The notes under the pieces: generated by a model
The model's database searches: none
What the model saw: only the letters and a program-made list of their open reading frames with translations
What the model was told of the DNA's origin: nothing
Position numbers and translations under genes: made by a program
DNA from: Bacteroidales bacterium
Lineage (GTDB): Bacteria; Bacteroidota; Bacteroidia; Bacteroidales; UBA7960
Reading direction: 5' to 3'
Assembly: GCA_007118495.1 (NCBI GenBank)
Contig: SKRM01000043.1
Location: 1-50,675, forward strand
Length of the DNA stretch: 50,675 nucleotides
In this document: positions 1 to 8,995 of the stretch, one piece after another
Numbering within the stretch: position 1 is the first letter of the stretch
How the letters are laid out: the number at the start of each line of letters is the position of its first letter

Positions 1-69
1 ATGGTTGCCATGAATGTGTTTATGATATACCGTCTGCGTGAAAAATACGCCTGTATCCTTGCGAAGTAA
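1..69 (+). CDS. C-terminal end of an unidentified protein (partial)
   Basis: The window opens in an open frame that runs 22 codons to a TAA at 67-69; the other two forward frames stop within the first 40 bases. It is followed by a strong two-way terminator at 100-153, which suits the 3' end of a real gene entering from the left. The visible tail ends REKYACILAK. Too little remains to assign a family, and the frame could be chance. Confidence 0.4.
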   Translation: MVAMNVFMIYRLREKYACILAK

Positions 70-99
70 TCTGTAAACTGATCTGTTGGTTTGCAAAAA

Positions 100-153
100 G
101 GGCCTGCCTGGTTCTGGTCATTGACCAAACTCAGACAGGCCCGCTTATTTTTT
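100..153. terminator. Bidirectional intrinsic terminator
   Basis: GGGCCTGCCTG (100-110) pairs with CAGACAGGCCC (132-142), with one internal mismatch. The loop contains a second stem, TGGTCA/TGACCA. A T-rich stretch follows on the plus strand (146-153) and an A run precedes it (95-99), which reads as T-rich on the minus strand. It lies between a plus-strand gene end (69) and a minus-strand gene end (187), so it can stop transcription from both sides. Confidence 0.8.
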
Positions 154-186
154 GATTATTTGAAATCCGGATTTGTTTATGAGCGT

Positions 187-2217
187 TTACTGACCCAGAT
201 ATCGATCCAGCCAGTTGTAGAACTCCTCATACCAATAAATTGAATTCTGGGGATTCAGTATCCAGTGGTTCTCGTCGGGAAAATACACCAGACGCGCATC
301 CAGACCCATATTCTTGTAAATATTGTAAACCATAAATCCATGTGCCACAGGTACACGGTAGTCTAATTCACCATGGATAACCAACATGGGAGTGGTGAAG
401 TTATGGGCAAACTGTGAAGGGTTGATGGCATTCACCTGATCGAAGTTTTCCCATGGCGACCCACCGTACTGATACATGCGGTTGGCCGAATAGTCAGAGG
501 CAAACTGCAAATGAAGGTCGTATACGCCTGCATGGTTAATGAGGGCGGCAAAGCGGTCAGTATGTCCTGCGATCCAGCTTACCATATAACCACCATAGCT
601 TCCACCAGTGGCTGCCATACGGGTTTCATCAACCAGGTCGCGGTCAATCATATAGTCTACAGCTTTCATGATGTCTCTGAATGGAAGCTCAGAATGGTTG
701 CCGTGGATGCTTTGCACAAAGTCCTGGCCAAAACTGGTTGAGCCGTGGAAGTTGGGCAGAATGGCAATATATCCGGGAGCGGCAAACAACTGGCTGTTCC
801 AGCGGAAGTGGAAAGTGTCGCCAAAAATTCCGTGGGGGCCGCCGTGTATCATAACCACCAAGGGGTATTTCTTGTTTGGGTCGTAGTCGGGTGGGTAGTT
901 GATGAACATTTGTATATCAGCTCCATTGGCGCCTTTATAGGTTACGTTTTCAATTTCGCCCCAATGAATGTATTCAACCAGGTGGTCATTGAACCCGGTC
1001 ATTTTGGTGAGGTCGCCGTTGCGCATGTTCAGTTTGTAAATTTCCGGGGGGGCGCTCAGGTTATTGTGTGAAAAGACCATGTGGCGGATGCCTGCAAGTG
1101 AAGCTCCGTTATTGGTGCCACCTCTGAATATTTCTGTGTGATTGCCACCGCGGGCAGGAATACTGAAGATTGACTTCATGGCACGGTCTTCAGCTATAAA
1201 ATAAATGGTACGGCCATCTTCAGACCAGAACCATTGTTCTGCGTCCAGGTCAATATCTGCGGTAAGTTCGGTACGTGATCCGGTTTGGGTATCGTAGAGA
1301 ACCATGATGACCTTATCGGCATAGAAATGATAGATTGTTTGTTTTCCATACAAGATGTATCGTCCATCAGGGCTATATACCGGATTGGAATCATTGGCCG
1401 GATTGTCGGCTGTTATGTTTGTAAGCCGGCCGCTTCCATCGGTGGGCACCAGATAAATTGCATGGTTAAGCCTTTCATAGGGCGGTTTTGTTGAGTTCTT
1501 ACTTACGGCTATGGTCTGGCCATCGGGTGAGATATCGTACGATACCCCGCCCATTAAGCCAAAGAAATTACCGTCGTCTGGCATCAGATCTACCACTTCT
1601 TTGGTATACAGGTCAAGGGTAAACAACCTTGATACATGTCCGTCAGTAAGCCAACGGTCCCAGTAGCGGTACATATTGTTTTCTGTAACCTTTGCAGTGA
1701 CTTTGCTTTCGCCCATTCTTTTCTGTAATTGCCTGTGGGTGTCCCAGTCACCATTGTAATCTGGTAATACATTGGCTGCAAAAGCTATGCGCTTTCCGTC
1801 AGGGAACCACTTAAGTCCGTAGACGCCTACTGGCAGATCGCTTGCTTTACGTGCTTCACCACCAGCAAGGTCGAGAATATACACCTGACCTGGTCCTCCA
1901 TGCCGACGAGAGACAAATGCAAGTTTTTTCCCATCAGGGCTCCAAGCCGGTCCGCTATCCCTTCCACTGAAGGTAATCTGGCGCAAGTTGCCGGTTTCGT
2001 TGTGCATCAGGTAAAGGTTGCTGGCAGAGGTATTGCCCTCAACATCATATGATGTTACTGCAAACACAGACAAGGCCCCATCGGGTGAAACGACCGGATT
2101 GCCAGGTCGCTGCATCTCCCAGAGGGTTGTGGGATCAATCGGTCTTTTGTTCTGTGCATTGACAGTATGCAAGCCACAGATAAAAAGAATCAGAATAATT
2201 AAACTGTACTTTTTCAT
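187..2217 (-). CDS. Secreted S9 family prolyl oligopeptidase / acylaminoacyl-peptidase-like serine peptidase
   Basis: A 676-residue exported serine peptidase expected to cleave short peptides in the periplasm. The start at 2217 is preferred over an upstream in-frame start because it gives a clean signal peptide (MKKYSLIILILFICGLHTVNA). Residues ~30-400 are WD40/TolB-like beta-propeller repeats carrying SPDG motifs (WSPDGKKLAF, YSPDGRYILY). The C-terminal alpha/beta-hydrolase domain has the catalytic triad Ser540 in GGSYGGYM, Asp619 in GELDYRVP and His651 in DENHW. The family (S9B/S9C, DPP IV and acylaminoacyl peptidase) is clear; the exact specificity is not. It stands alone and is transcribed divergently from the epimerase gene at 2340. 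Confidence 0.9.
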   Translation of the reverse strand: MKKYSLIILILFICGLHTVNAQNKRPIDPTTLWEMQRPGNPVVSPDGALSVFAVTSYDVEGNTSASNLYLMHNETGNLRQITFSGRDSGPAWSPDGKKLAFVSRRHGGPGQVYILDLAGGEARKASDLPVGVYGLKWFPDGKRIAFAANVLPDYNGDWDTHRQLQKRMGESKVTAKVTENNMYRYWDRWLTDGHVSRLFTLDLYTKEVVDLMPDDGNFFGLMGGVSYDISPDGQTIAVSKNSTKPPYERLNHAIYLVPTDGSGRLTNITADNPANDSNPVYSPDGRYILYGKQTIYHFYADKVIMVLYDTQTGSRTELTADIDLDAEQWFWSEDGRTIYFIAEDRAMKSIFSIPARGGNHTEIFRGGTNNGASLAGIRHMVFSHNNLSAPPEIYKLNMRNGDLTKMTGFNDHLVEYIHWGEIENVTYKGANGADIQMFINYPPDYDPNKKYPLVVMIHGGPHGIFGDTFHFRWNSQLFAAPGYIAILPNFHGSTSFGQDFVQSIHGNHSELPFRDIMKAVDYMIDRDLVDETRMAATGGSYGGYMVSWIAGHTDRFAALINHAGVYDLHLQFASDYSANRMYQYGGSPWENFDQVNAINPSQFAHNFTTPMLVIHGELDYRVPVAHGFMVYNIYKNMGLDARLVYFPDENHWILNPQNSIYWYEEFYNWLDRYLGQ

Positions 2218-2339
2218 GGATATGAATTTAGATGAACATTTTTCCGTACAAAGAAACAAAATTTTCCCCAACTACCCGGGTGCAGCGAGGGTATAACAGC
2301 AACGCTAAACTGTTGTATAACTTTTTCTATTTTTGTAAT

Positions 2340-3383
2340 ATGATATTATTAACTGGCGGCACCGGACTTGTAGGCTCTCACCTCCTCTTTGAACTGGCTT
2401 CAGGGGGAAGGAAAGTACGTGCCCTGAAACGGGAGGGGAGCAACACAGCCACGGTCAGAAGGCTTTTTTCATGGTATGATCCCCAACAGGGAGACGAATT
2501 ATTTGACAATATCCAATGGGTTGATGGTGATGTGAACGACATTGTCAGCCTGCAGGAGTGTATGGTTAATGTGGAGTATATATATCATTGCGCAGCCATG
2601 GTATCTTTTTTGCCCGAAGACCGGCAAACCATGATGAAGGTAAATGTGGAGGGCACGGCTAACCTGGTTAATGTGGCTTTGCTCAATAACATTAAAAAGC
2701 TTTGCCATTGTAGTAGCGTGGCGGCACTGGGATCACCACAGAAAGGAAATAAAGTAACTGAATCGCTGGTTTGGAAAACCTCGTCAAAACATTCCTGGTA
2801 TGCACTCAGTAAGTACGGCTCAGAGCGCGAAGTATGGAGGGCATCAGAAGAGGGTTTGAATGTGGTTATCGTAAACCCTACTGTGGTAATCGGACCCGGT
2901 GACCCTGGCCGGTCAAGTGCCCAGCTTTACCAGTCGGTTAAAAATGGCATGAAATTCTATACATCTGGAGTAACTGGCTTTGTGGATGCGCGTGATGTTG
3001 CCATATCGATGGTAAAATTGATGGAAAGCGATATTGTGAATAAGCGGTTTATCATTACCAGCCAAGACTTGTCATACAAGGAACTCTTTGCGTATTTTGC
3101 GCATTTTTCAGGAACCCGCCCTCCAAAATACAAGGCTGGCCGCTTTTTGAGTGAAATGGCCTGGCGCGCTGAAAAGGTAAGGAGTTTCGTAACGGGTCAG
3201 AAGCCATTGCTTTCAAAAGAAACTGCCCGAAATGCAAACGTAAAAAGATATTTCTCAAATAAGAAGGTCAGAAATGCTTTGCAGATGGAGTTCAGACCCA
3301 TAAGTGAAGCAGCTGAAAACACTTCACGATTCTTTAAAAAATATCCGGTTTACCTTTCGCCCGACTTCAGGATGCCCTCATAA
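2340..3383 (+). CDS. NAD(P)-dependent epimerase/dehydratase family protein (extended SDR)
   Basis: A 347-residue extended short-chain dehydrogenase/reductase. The start at 2340 places the nucleotide-binding glycine motif TGGTGLVGSH at residues ~5-14, as expected; an upstream in-frame ATG at 2232 would add 36 unlikely residues. The family catalytic pair is visible as YALSK (Tyr-x-x-x-Lys) near residue 155, preceded by the Ser-rich strand CHCSSVAALG. The closest general class is NAD-dependent epimerase/dehydratase or dihydroflavonol-4-reductase-like enzymes acting on nucleotide sugars or other small molecules. The substrate cannot be told. It converges on lnt with a 47-bp gap. Confidence 0.85.
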   Translation: MILLTGGTGLVGSHLLFELASGGRKVRALKREGSNTATVRRLFSWYDPQQGDELFDNIQWVDGDVNDIVSLQECMVNVEYIYHCAAMVSFLPEDRQTMMKVNVEGTANLVNVALLNNIKKLCHCSSVAALGSPQKGNKVTESLVWKTSSKHSWYALSKYGSEREVWRASEEGLNVVIVNPTVVIGPGDPGRSSAQLYQSVKNGMKFYTSGVTGFVDARDVAISMVKLMESDIVNKRFIITSQDLSYKELFAYFAHFSGTRPPKYKAGRFLSEMAWRAEKVRSFVTGQKPLLSKETARNANVKRYFSNKKVRNALQMEFRPISEAAENTSRFFKKYPVYLSPDFRMPS

Positions 3384-3430
3384 GGCATTTATTTCATCGC
3401 TTTTTGATCACAGCCACGTGGAATATGGGG

Positions 3431-5059
3431 TTAGCGGTTTTGGCCTTTGCGGATTAATCCCTGTGATAGCATATACAGAAGTAAAAGTGCTGACATAAAA
3501 AGTGACAGCTTACCCAGGAAATTACCAGTCCGGCTGTAAAATGTGAGCTTGTTCTGTTCGTTTATGCTGGCTGAAATTGATGTGGCCTCCCACCACGATG
3601 TTTGCATGAGCACTTCACCCCTCTGGTCAATAAATGAAGATATTCCTGTGCTTGCTGCCCTGGCAACGCTTCGGCGCGATTCAATGGCTCTGAGCCTTGC
3701 GTATTGATTATGCTGTCTGTAGCCCGGGGTGTTACGCCACCAGCCGTCATTGGTTATTACGAATAAGAAACCAGCTCCACTTCGAATAAATGCTCCGAGA
3801 TATTCACCGTAAATAGACTCATAGCACACGGCCGGAGCAACCAATGTTCCATCAGGCCCCTGAAAAACAGTAGTTTCATCAACCGTACCAAGACTGCCGG
3901 CCATGCCTCCAAACCTGTCAACCAGTTTTCCGACTGGTTTAAGCAATCTGAAATAGGGCATTCTTTCAATACCGGGCACCAGTTTGGCCTTGTGATGGTA
4001 TTGAATAGGCCCCTCTGGCGGAATCATCACGGCTGAATTATACACATCATAATAATAGCCCGATTCTCTATAAGGTCTGGCTGTTGCCGGTGGATCTTCA
4101 TCAGACCCGTAAAGTTTATAGGTGAAACTGCCCAGTATCCAGGTAATCTGAGGATGGGTTTGCATATGTTGTCTCAGGCGGGCTACCGTGTAATGTGATT
4201 CGGCTTCATGCATCCAGATGCCCCTCGGATTGGCTCCTTCGGGTGCAACAACAAAGCTTGTGGAGGGTGTGATGCTCTCATCAGCAAGACGGATCATATG
4301 TTCTACCCTCTCTTCCCATTCAATCATTCCTGTAACTTGCCCATAGGGGTCTTCAGCTGGCTGAACGATTACAACCTCAACAGGTGCAGACTCTTCATCA
4401 TAGTTTATCCAGGTATAAATGGAAAATATGGATGGTATTACAAAAAATACCAGGGCAGTGATGACATTCCATCGTGCCTTTTTGCGAGATTGGCCCTTGA
4501 TGGCTGCATGTCTTAAACCAGCAAAAAGAAGCAGATTGATAACCAGTACCCAAAGGCTCCCTCCGGCCACGCCGGTTATCTCATACCATTGCACCCAGGC
4601 TGGCCAGGCGGCAAAAACATTACCCAGATCAAGCCAATTCCAGCTTAGCTCCCATAAACTATGCAGGTATTCAAAGCTTAACCACAATAAAATTATGGAT
4701 AGTTGCCCCTGGCGTCCGGGGAGCAGTCTGCGCGACTTATGCATAATCCACCAGGGAATGGCCATAAATGTTGAGTTCAGCAAAACAGCCACGATCATAC
4801 CCGGGATGGTTGCAAACATAATCCACCAGGTGGTTAAAAGATTGAATGCAAAAAAAGCAACCCATGCGTGCAGAAAAAAAACGATTGATTTAAATTGCTG
4901 GTTTTTTTCATGCATTTGATCCTCAACATAAAAAAGTGGTATAAGAGCCACAAAAGCAATCAGGGGGAACCCTCTGGCTGGCCAGCTCAATGCCAGGAGT
5001 ATGCCAGTTGCCAGGCTAAAGAGCAGAAATTTGTATTTGTTGTAACTAACTGCTTTCAT
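3431..5059 (-). CDS. lnt: Apolipoprotein N-acyltransferase
   Basis: A 542-residue inner-membrane enzyme that transfers the third acyl chain from phospholipid to the N-terminal cysteine of lipoproteins. The first ~220 residues hold several hydrophobic membrane segments; a periplasmic nitrilase (CN-hydrolase) domain follows, and a last hydrophobic segment lies near the C-terminus (LSLFMSALLLLYML). The Glu-Lys-Cys triad is visible as APEGANP (Glu), KAKLVPGIE (Lys) and APAVCYESIYGE (Cys). Length is slightly above E. coli Lnt (about 510). The gene is divergent from a TetR regulator at 5176. Bacteroidota export many lipoproteins, including the GldH encoded at 39926-40399. Confidence 0.92.
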   Translation of the reverse strand: MKAVSYNKYKFLLFSLATGILLALSWPARGFPLIAFVALIPLFYVEDQMHEKNQQFKSIVFFLHAWVAFFAFNLLTTWWIMFATIPGMIVAVLLNSTFMAIPWWIMHKSRRLLPGRQGQLSIILLWLSFEYLHSLWELSWNWLDLGNVFAAWPAWVQWYEITGVAGGSLWVLVINLLLFAGLRHAAIKGQSRKKARWNVITALVFFVIPSIFSIYTWINYDEESAPVEVVIVQPAEDPYGQVTGMIEWEERVEHMIRLADESITPSTSFVVAPEGANPRGIWMHEAESHYTVARLRQHMQTHPQITWILGSFTYKLYGSDEDPPATARPYRESGYYYDVYNSAVMIPPEGPIQYHHKAKLVPGIERMPYFRLLKPVGKLVDRFGGMAGSLGTVDETTVFQGPDGTLVAPAVCYESIYGEYLGAFIRSGAGFLFVITNDGWWRNTPGYRQHNQYARLRAIESRRSVARAASTGISSFIDQRGEVLMQTSWWEATSISASINEQNKLTFYSRTGNFLGKLSLFMSALLLLYMLSQGLIRKGQNR

Positions 5060-5115
5060 GGGTTCTGGTGTATCAGAAGTCTGTTTTTTAACCGGGATAA
5101 AGATACGATTTTAAA

Positions 5116-5139
5116 GTTTTAAACGGTGTTTTAAACGGT
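5116..5139 (+). promoter_or_regulatory. Tandem 12-bp direct repeat, candidate TetR operator
   Basis: GTTTTAAACGGT occurs twice head to tail without a mismatch (5116-5127, 5128-5139), and TCTAAATC follows directly. Each copy overlaps a partly palindromic site (TTTAAACGGTCTAAA), a shape common for TetR operators. The block ends 9 bp upstream of a TATATTTG -7 element and lies between the divergent lnt and tetR genes. Confidence 0.5.
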
Positions 5140-5148
5140 CTAAATCAT

Positions 5149-5156
5149 TATATTTG
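5149..5156 (+). promoter_or_regulatory. Bacteroidota -7 promoter element for the TetR gene
   Basis: TATATTTG matches the TAnnTTTG consensus and lies 19 bp before the ATG at 5176. No convincing -33 TTTG was found at the usual distance; the region where it should be is covered by the tandem repeat. Confidence 0.45.
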
Positions 5157-5175
5157 TGAGTCAAATATTATAGCC

Positions 5176-5787
5176 ATGAGTAAGAGTAAAAATACAGAAC
5201 AGAAAATTTTTGATGCAGCTACCGAGCTGTTTCTTGAGAAAGGTGTTGACCGGACAAGTGTTCGCGAAATTGCAGCCAAGGCCGGGATTAACCTTGCTTT
5301 GATGAATTACTATTTCAGGAGTAAGGAAAACTTGTTCGGTTCTATTTTTTCTATGCTAGTGCAGAAAAACTCAGAAGAACTAATCCGCATACTGGATAGT
5401 GATATGGAATTGTTTGAAAAGATCAGGCAATATGTGGGTGTTTACATTGATATGTTATCAGAGAATCCACTGCTTGTGTCTTTTGTGATGTCTATCCTGC
5501 ACCGCAGCCGCGAACGGATTACTGAGATGAAGGTCATCAGCAGCCTGTATTCAACTGATCAGTTCACCCGACAAATACTTGATGAAGGCAAAAAGGGCAA
5601 TATCCGCCGGACTGATCCCACACAGATTTTTGTTGACATGCTTTCGCTGATTGCTTTTCCCTTTGCCATTAAAATGCTCGTGATCGACAAGAACAATTTT
5701 ACTGAAGAAGAGTTCGGGGAGTTTATCCTCGAACGGAAAAAACGCATTCCCGAACTTCTTATTGAGAGTTTGCGTCCTCCCCGTTAA
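5176..5787 (+). CDS. TetR/AcrR family transcriptional regulator
   Basis: A 203-residue one-component regulator. Residues ~8-55 form the TetR DNA-binding domain: IFDAATELFLEKGVDRTSV, then the helix-turn-helix REIAAKAGINLALMNYYFRSKENLF. The remaining helices form an unassigned ligand-binding and dimer domain. The gene is divergent from lnt, with a candidate operator at 5116-5139, so autoregulation and possible control of lnt can be proposed. Its 3' end overlaps the 3' end of queG on the other strand by 29 bp (5759-5787). The ligand is unknown. Confidence 0.88.
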   Translation: MSKSKNTEQKIFDAATELFLEKGVDRTSVREIAAKAGINLALMNYYFRSKENLFGSIFSMLVQKNSEELIRILDSDMELFEKIRQYVGVYIDMLSENPLLVSFVMSILHRSRERITEMKVISSLYSTDQFTRQILDEGKKGNIRRTDPTQIFVDMLSLIAFPFAIKMLVIDKNNFTEEEFGEFILERKKRIPELLIESLRPPR

Positions 5788-6754
5788 GGTTGTTGCGCAC
5801 CATGCTGATGTTTTCGGTGAGTTTGTTGTAGCTTGCCCTTGCCAGGGGTGACCCCTCTTTTTTCAGGGCATGTGCATAGACCTCTCTTTGTAGGGTTTCC
5901 CACTGAGAATTGCCCCATGTGCTGATGGCTTCAAGGGGTCGGAGGTAGTCGTTTTCATGGGGTTTGGCGTGTTTGTTGTGGGGGCAGGCCTCCTGGCAGA
6001 TGTCGCAGCCAAATATCCAGCCATTGAGGTTTTTCAGGAATTCTTCAGGGATAGAATCTTTCAATTCTATGGTCAGGTATGAGATGCAACGGCGGGCGTC
6101 CAATACACCCGGTAAAACTATGGCTCCGGTGGGGCATGCCTCCATACAACGGGTGCACGTTCCGCAAAGGTCTTTTTTAAAGGGCTGATCAGGTTGTAGT
6201 TCAACGGATGTAATTAGCTCACCGAGAAAATAATAACTTCCTTTTTTTGGAATGATCAGACAGGTGTTTTTTCCTGTTTGCCCCAGTCCGGCCTCGATGG
6301 CCCAGGCTCTTTCCATAACAGGGGCTGAGTCGGTAAAGACCCTGTAATGATGCGGTCCATTGGTTTCGGTTATGGTGGCTGCAAGGCTCTCCAGTTTTTG
6401 CCGAATCAAGAGGTGGTAGTCTCTTCCGTAGGCGTAGCGTGCAATCTTATAATGGGTATTATCAGGCTGTCGGGTTCCGGGATAATAATTCATTGCCACG
6501 ACCACCACCGAACGTGCCCCGGGAACAAGCAGGCCCGGATCGATACGCTTTTGGCGATGATTGGCCATATAGCCCATGCGTCCGTGGTAATTTTGCCCAA
6601 GCCAGTTGTCAAGATATTTTTTGTGTGTTTCTAGTTGTACAATGGAGGCAATGCCACAAACATCAAAACCCAGCTGGTTTGCTGCCGCCTTGATTTGTGA
6701 TGAAAGCCTGAAGGGTGTCATGGGTATTGGGTTTTGCAGAATCACTGCACTCAT
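5759..6754 (-). CDS. queG: Epoxyqueuosine reductase
   Basis: A 331-residue cobalamin and iron-sulfur enzyme that reduces epoxyqueuosine to queuosine in the tRNA wobble position. Two [4Fe-4S] motifs are complete: [16 protein letters not shown] (Cys197, 200, 203, 207) and [11 protein letters not shown] (Cys250, 253, 257). The family active-site aspartate is in [14 protein letters not shown] (Asp142). The start at 6754 overlaps the ruvB stop as ATGA, pointing to translational coupling; an internal Met12 is an alternative. The 3' end overlaps the convergent TetR gene by 29 bp. Confidence 0.93.
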   Translation of the reverse strand: MSAVILQNPIPMTPFRLSSQIKAAANQLGFDVCGIASIVQLETHKKYLDNWLGQNYHGRMGYMANHRQKRIDPGLLVPGARSVVVVAMNYYPGTRQPDNTHYKIARYAYGRDYHLLIRQKLESLAATITETNGPHHYRVFTDSAPVMERAWAIEAGLGQTGKNTCLIIPKKGSYYFLGELITSVELQPDQPFKKDLCGTCTRCMEACPTGAIVLPGVLDARRCISYLTIELKDSIPEEFLKNLNGWIFGCDICQEACPHNKHAKPHENDYLRPLEAISTWGNSQWETLQREVYAHALKKEGSPLARASYNKLTENISMVRNNLNGEDANSQ

Positions 6755-7785
6755 TGATCGAACAGGGTGTTCTGATCTTTTGTCTTGATCTTGCCCAGGT
6801 GCTTGTAGGCGATTTCGGTGGCCTCTCTTCCGCGTGGTGTGCGCATGATATAGCCTTCTTGTATAAGGAAAGGCTCATATACTTCTTCAATGGTGCCGGC
6901 ATCTTCACCCACTGATGTGGCAACATTACTCAGTCCGACTGGTCCACCCCTGAATTTATCAATAATGGTTGCCAATATTTTGTTGTCCATTTCATCCAGT
7001 CCGTGTTTGTCTACGTTCAGGGCAGACAATCCATAGCTTGCAATAGCAAGGTCAATATTCCCGTTGCCTTTCATCTGGGCGAAATCTCTTACCCTCCTTA
7101 GCAGTGCATTGGCTATACGGGGGGTGCCCCTGCTGCGTCTTGCAATTTCACCGGCTGCTTCATCCGAAATCTTTACCTTGAGAATCCCGGCCGACCGGAT
7201 GATAATTTTGTGCAGCAACTGGGCGTCATAGTAGTTTAGCCTTGAGTTAATGCCAAACCTTGCCCTTAGGGGTGAGGTGAGTAATCCTGAACGGGTTGTT
7301 GCACCGATGAGGGTAAATGGGTTGAGGTTCAGCTGTACGCTTCTTGCATTGGGACCCGTTTCGATCATGATGTCGATGCGGAAATCTTCCATGGCTGAAT
7401 ACAGATACTCTTCAACAACCGGACTAAGTCTGTGAATTTCATCAATGAACAGCACATCACGGGCTTGAAGATTGGTAAGCAGACCAGCCAGGTCACCGGG
7501 CTTATCCAGTACCGGCCCTGAGGTTACCTTGATGCCAACGCCCATTTCATTGGCAATAATATGCGCCAGCGTGGTTTTTCCAAGACCGGGCGGGCCATGA
7601 AGTAAAACATGGTCAAGTGCCTCATTGCGTTGACTTGCTGCGCCGACAAATACCCTCAGGTTTTCTACTACCTTGAACTGGCCCGTAAAACTTGAAAAAT
7701 CATCAGGTCTCAGGGTATGCTCAAATATCCGTTCTTCGCGGCTAAGGCGCTCTGTAGCAGGATCAAGGTTTTCATTTATCGACAT
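6751..7785 (-). CDS. ruvB: Holliday junction branch migration helicase RuvB
   Basis: A 344-residue AAA+ motor that drives branch migration with RuvA. Walker A is GPPGLGKT (residues 64-71), Walker B is LFIDEIH (112-118), and the sensor region GATTRSG and the C-terminal winged helix ([16 protein letters not shown]) are present. Length is normal for the family. It forms a coupled pair with queG through a 4-base overlap. A promoter-like -33/-7 pair lies at 7843-7815. RuvA and RuvC are not in the window. Confidence 0.97.
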   Translation of the reverse strand: MSINENLDPATERLSREERIFEHTLRPDDFSSFTGQFKVVENLRVFVGAASQRNEALDHVLLHGPPGLGKTTLAHIIANEMGVGIKVTSGPVLDKPGDLAGLLTNLQARDVLFIDEIHRLSPVVEEYLYSAMEDFRIDIMIETGPNARSVQLNLNPFTLIGATTRSGLLTSPLRARFGINSRLNYYDAQLLHKIIIRSAGILKVKISDEAAGEIARRSRGTPRIANALLRRVRDFAQMKGNGNIDLAIASYGLSALNVDKHGLDEMDNKILATIIDKFRGGPVGLSNVATSVGEDAGTIEEVYEPFLIQEGYIMRTPRGREATEIAYKHLGKIKTKDQNTLFDQ

Positions 7786-7814
7786 AATCTGCTTGTTATA
7801 TTCTCTACTGTATA

Positions 7815-7843
7815 CAAAAGTACATGAAATTTTTTCATTGCAA
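7815..7843 (-). promoter_or_regulatory. Promoter of ruvB-queG
   Basis: On the minus strand TACTTTTG (7822-7815) fits the Bacteroidota -7 consensus TAnnTTTG. A TTG (7843-7841) sits 18 bp upstream as the -33 element. The -7 element is about 30 bp from the ruvB ATG. Confidence 0.6.
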
Positions 7844-7987
7844 TTGATGTACTGCCAAGGTAATCAATTTCACTGCACTGGTTGGGTCATTGGCTTACCT
7901 GGGCTGTATAATGAAAAAAAGCGGTAATTTTGATATGCAACCTCCATATGCTGTGCCCGGAGCCAGACTGGTCAAGCTTGTTTTACT

Positions 7988-8995
7988 ATGTCATTTGAAA
8001 AGGAGATTATTGAGCGGATTTTTTCAGTGGGCAAAAAAAATGCTTTCACAGAAGTTGCCCTGGAGGTGTTTGATTTTCAATATACCCGTAATGCAGTTTA
8101 CCGGCAGTTTTGTACACTGCTCAACAGAACGCCCGGCCATGTGAGAGAGATGCAGGATATTCCCTTTTTACCGGTTGAGCTTTTTAAGTCAAAACGGATC
8201 ACCTCATTTGATGGAAAAGAAGAAATGGTGTTTACCAGCTCAACCACCACTGGCAGTACGCCTTCAAGCCATTATATAAAAAGCCTGGCAGTTTACGAAG
8301 AGAGTTTTATGCACTCATTCAGGATATTTTATGGAGAGCCTTCTGAATATTGTATCTTGTCGCTGCTGCCGGGTTATCTGGAACGTACAGGTTCTTCACT
8401 GGTTTATATGGCAAAAAGATTAATGGAAGAGAGCGGCCACCCCCGGGGAGGTTTTTACCTGGACAAATTGCATGATCTGGCCAAAGTACTCGGCGAACTT
8501 GTGGCCAAAGGTGAAAGGGTCATGTTGCTTGGTGTAAGTTTTGCACTGTTGGAGCTGGCTGAAAAATTTCCCATGCCTTTGCCCGGTGTGGTTATTGTGG
8601 AAACAGGCGGAATGAAGGGCCGGCGTGATGAAATCACCCGAAAGGAGCTGCATGAGGTGTTGTGTGGTGCATTTGGCCAGGAGTATATTCATTCAGAATA
8701 TGGCATGACTGAATTGCTTTCACAGGCTTATTCAAAAGGAAATGGACGGTTTGTTTGTCCGCCCTGGATGCGGGTTTTGATCAGAGACGGGAATGATCCT
8801 CTGAGCTATATGCCCAAGGGTCGATCTGGCGGGGTGAATATCATTGACCTGGCCAATTTGTATTCGTGCTCATTTCTGGCAACCCAAGATCTGGGCAGCA
8901 TGCATGGAGATGGGATGTTCGAGATTTCCGGCCGTTTTGACCATGCCGATATCAGGGGCTGCAACCTGATGTTTTCAGATGAATTGGGCCACTAA
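7988..8995 (+). CDS. LuxE-like acyl-protein synthetase
   Basis: A 335-residue protein of the LuxE family, which activates a carboxylic acid as an acyl-adenylate and forms an acyl thioester. Visible features include the nucleotide-binding segment FTSSTTTGSTPSSHY near residues 82-96 and the central IVETGGMKGRR and EYIHSEYGMTELLSQAY motifs typical of the ANL-like fold. In luminous bacteria LuxE works with LuxC and LuxD, but neither is here. In other Bacteroidota such genes lie near biosynthetic loci; here the neighbours are ruvB and mntP, so the role is open. The 3' end overlaps mntP by 21 bp in convergent orientation. Confidence 0.78.
   Translation: MSFEKEIIERIFSVGKKNAFTEVALEVFDFQYTRNAVYRQFCTLLNRTPGHVREMQDIPFLPVELFKSKRITSFDGKEEMVFTSSTTTGSTPSSHYIKSLAVYEESFMHSFRIFYGEPSEYCILSLLPGYLERTGSSLVYMAKRLMEESGHPRGGFYLDKLHDLAKVLGELVAKGERVMLLGVSFALLELAEKFPMPLPGVVIVETGGMKGRRDEITRKELHEVLCGAFGQEYIHSEYGMTELLSQAYSKGNGRFVCPPWMRVLIRDGNDPLSYMPKGRSGGVNIIDLANLYSCSFLATQDLGSMHGDGMFEISGRFDHADIRGCNLMFSDELGH

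Noticed and set aside
745-1071. Long open frames opposite known genes (for example inside the S9 peptidase, PBP1A and NuoF-like genes)
   Set aside because: They lie wholly inside well-supported genes on the other strand, show no family motifs, and have the Ser/Pro/Arg-rich composition typical of shadow frames.
2328-2335. TATTTTTG as the -7 promoter element of the epimerase gene
   Set aside because: It is only 4 bp before the ATG at 2340, so transcription would start at or after the start codon, and no -33 element is present.
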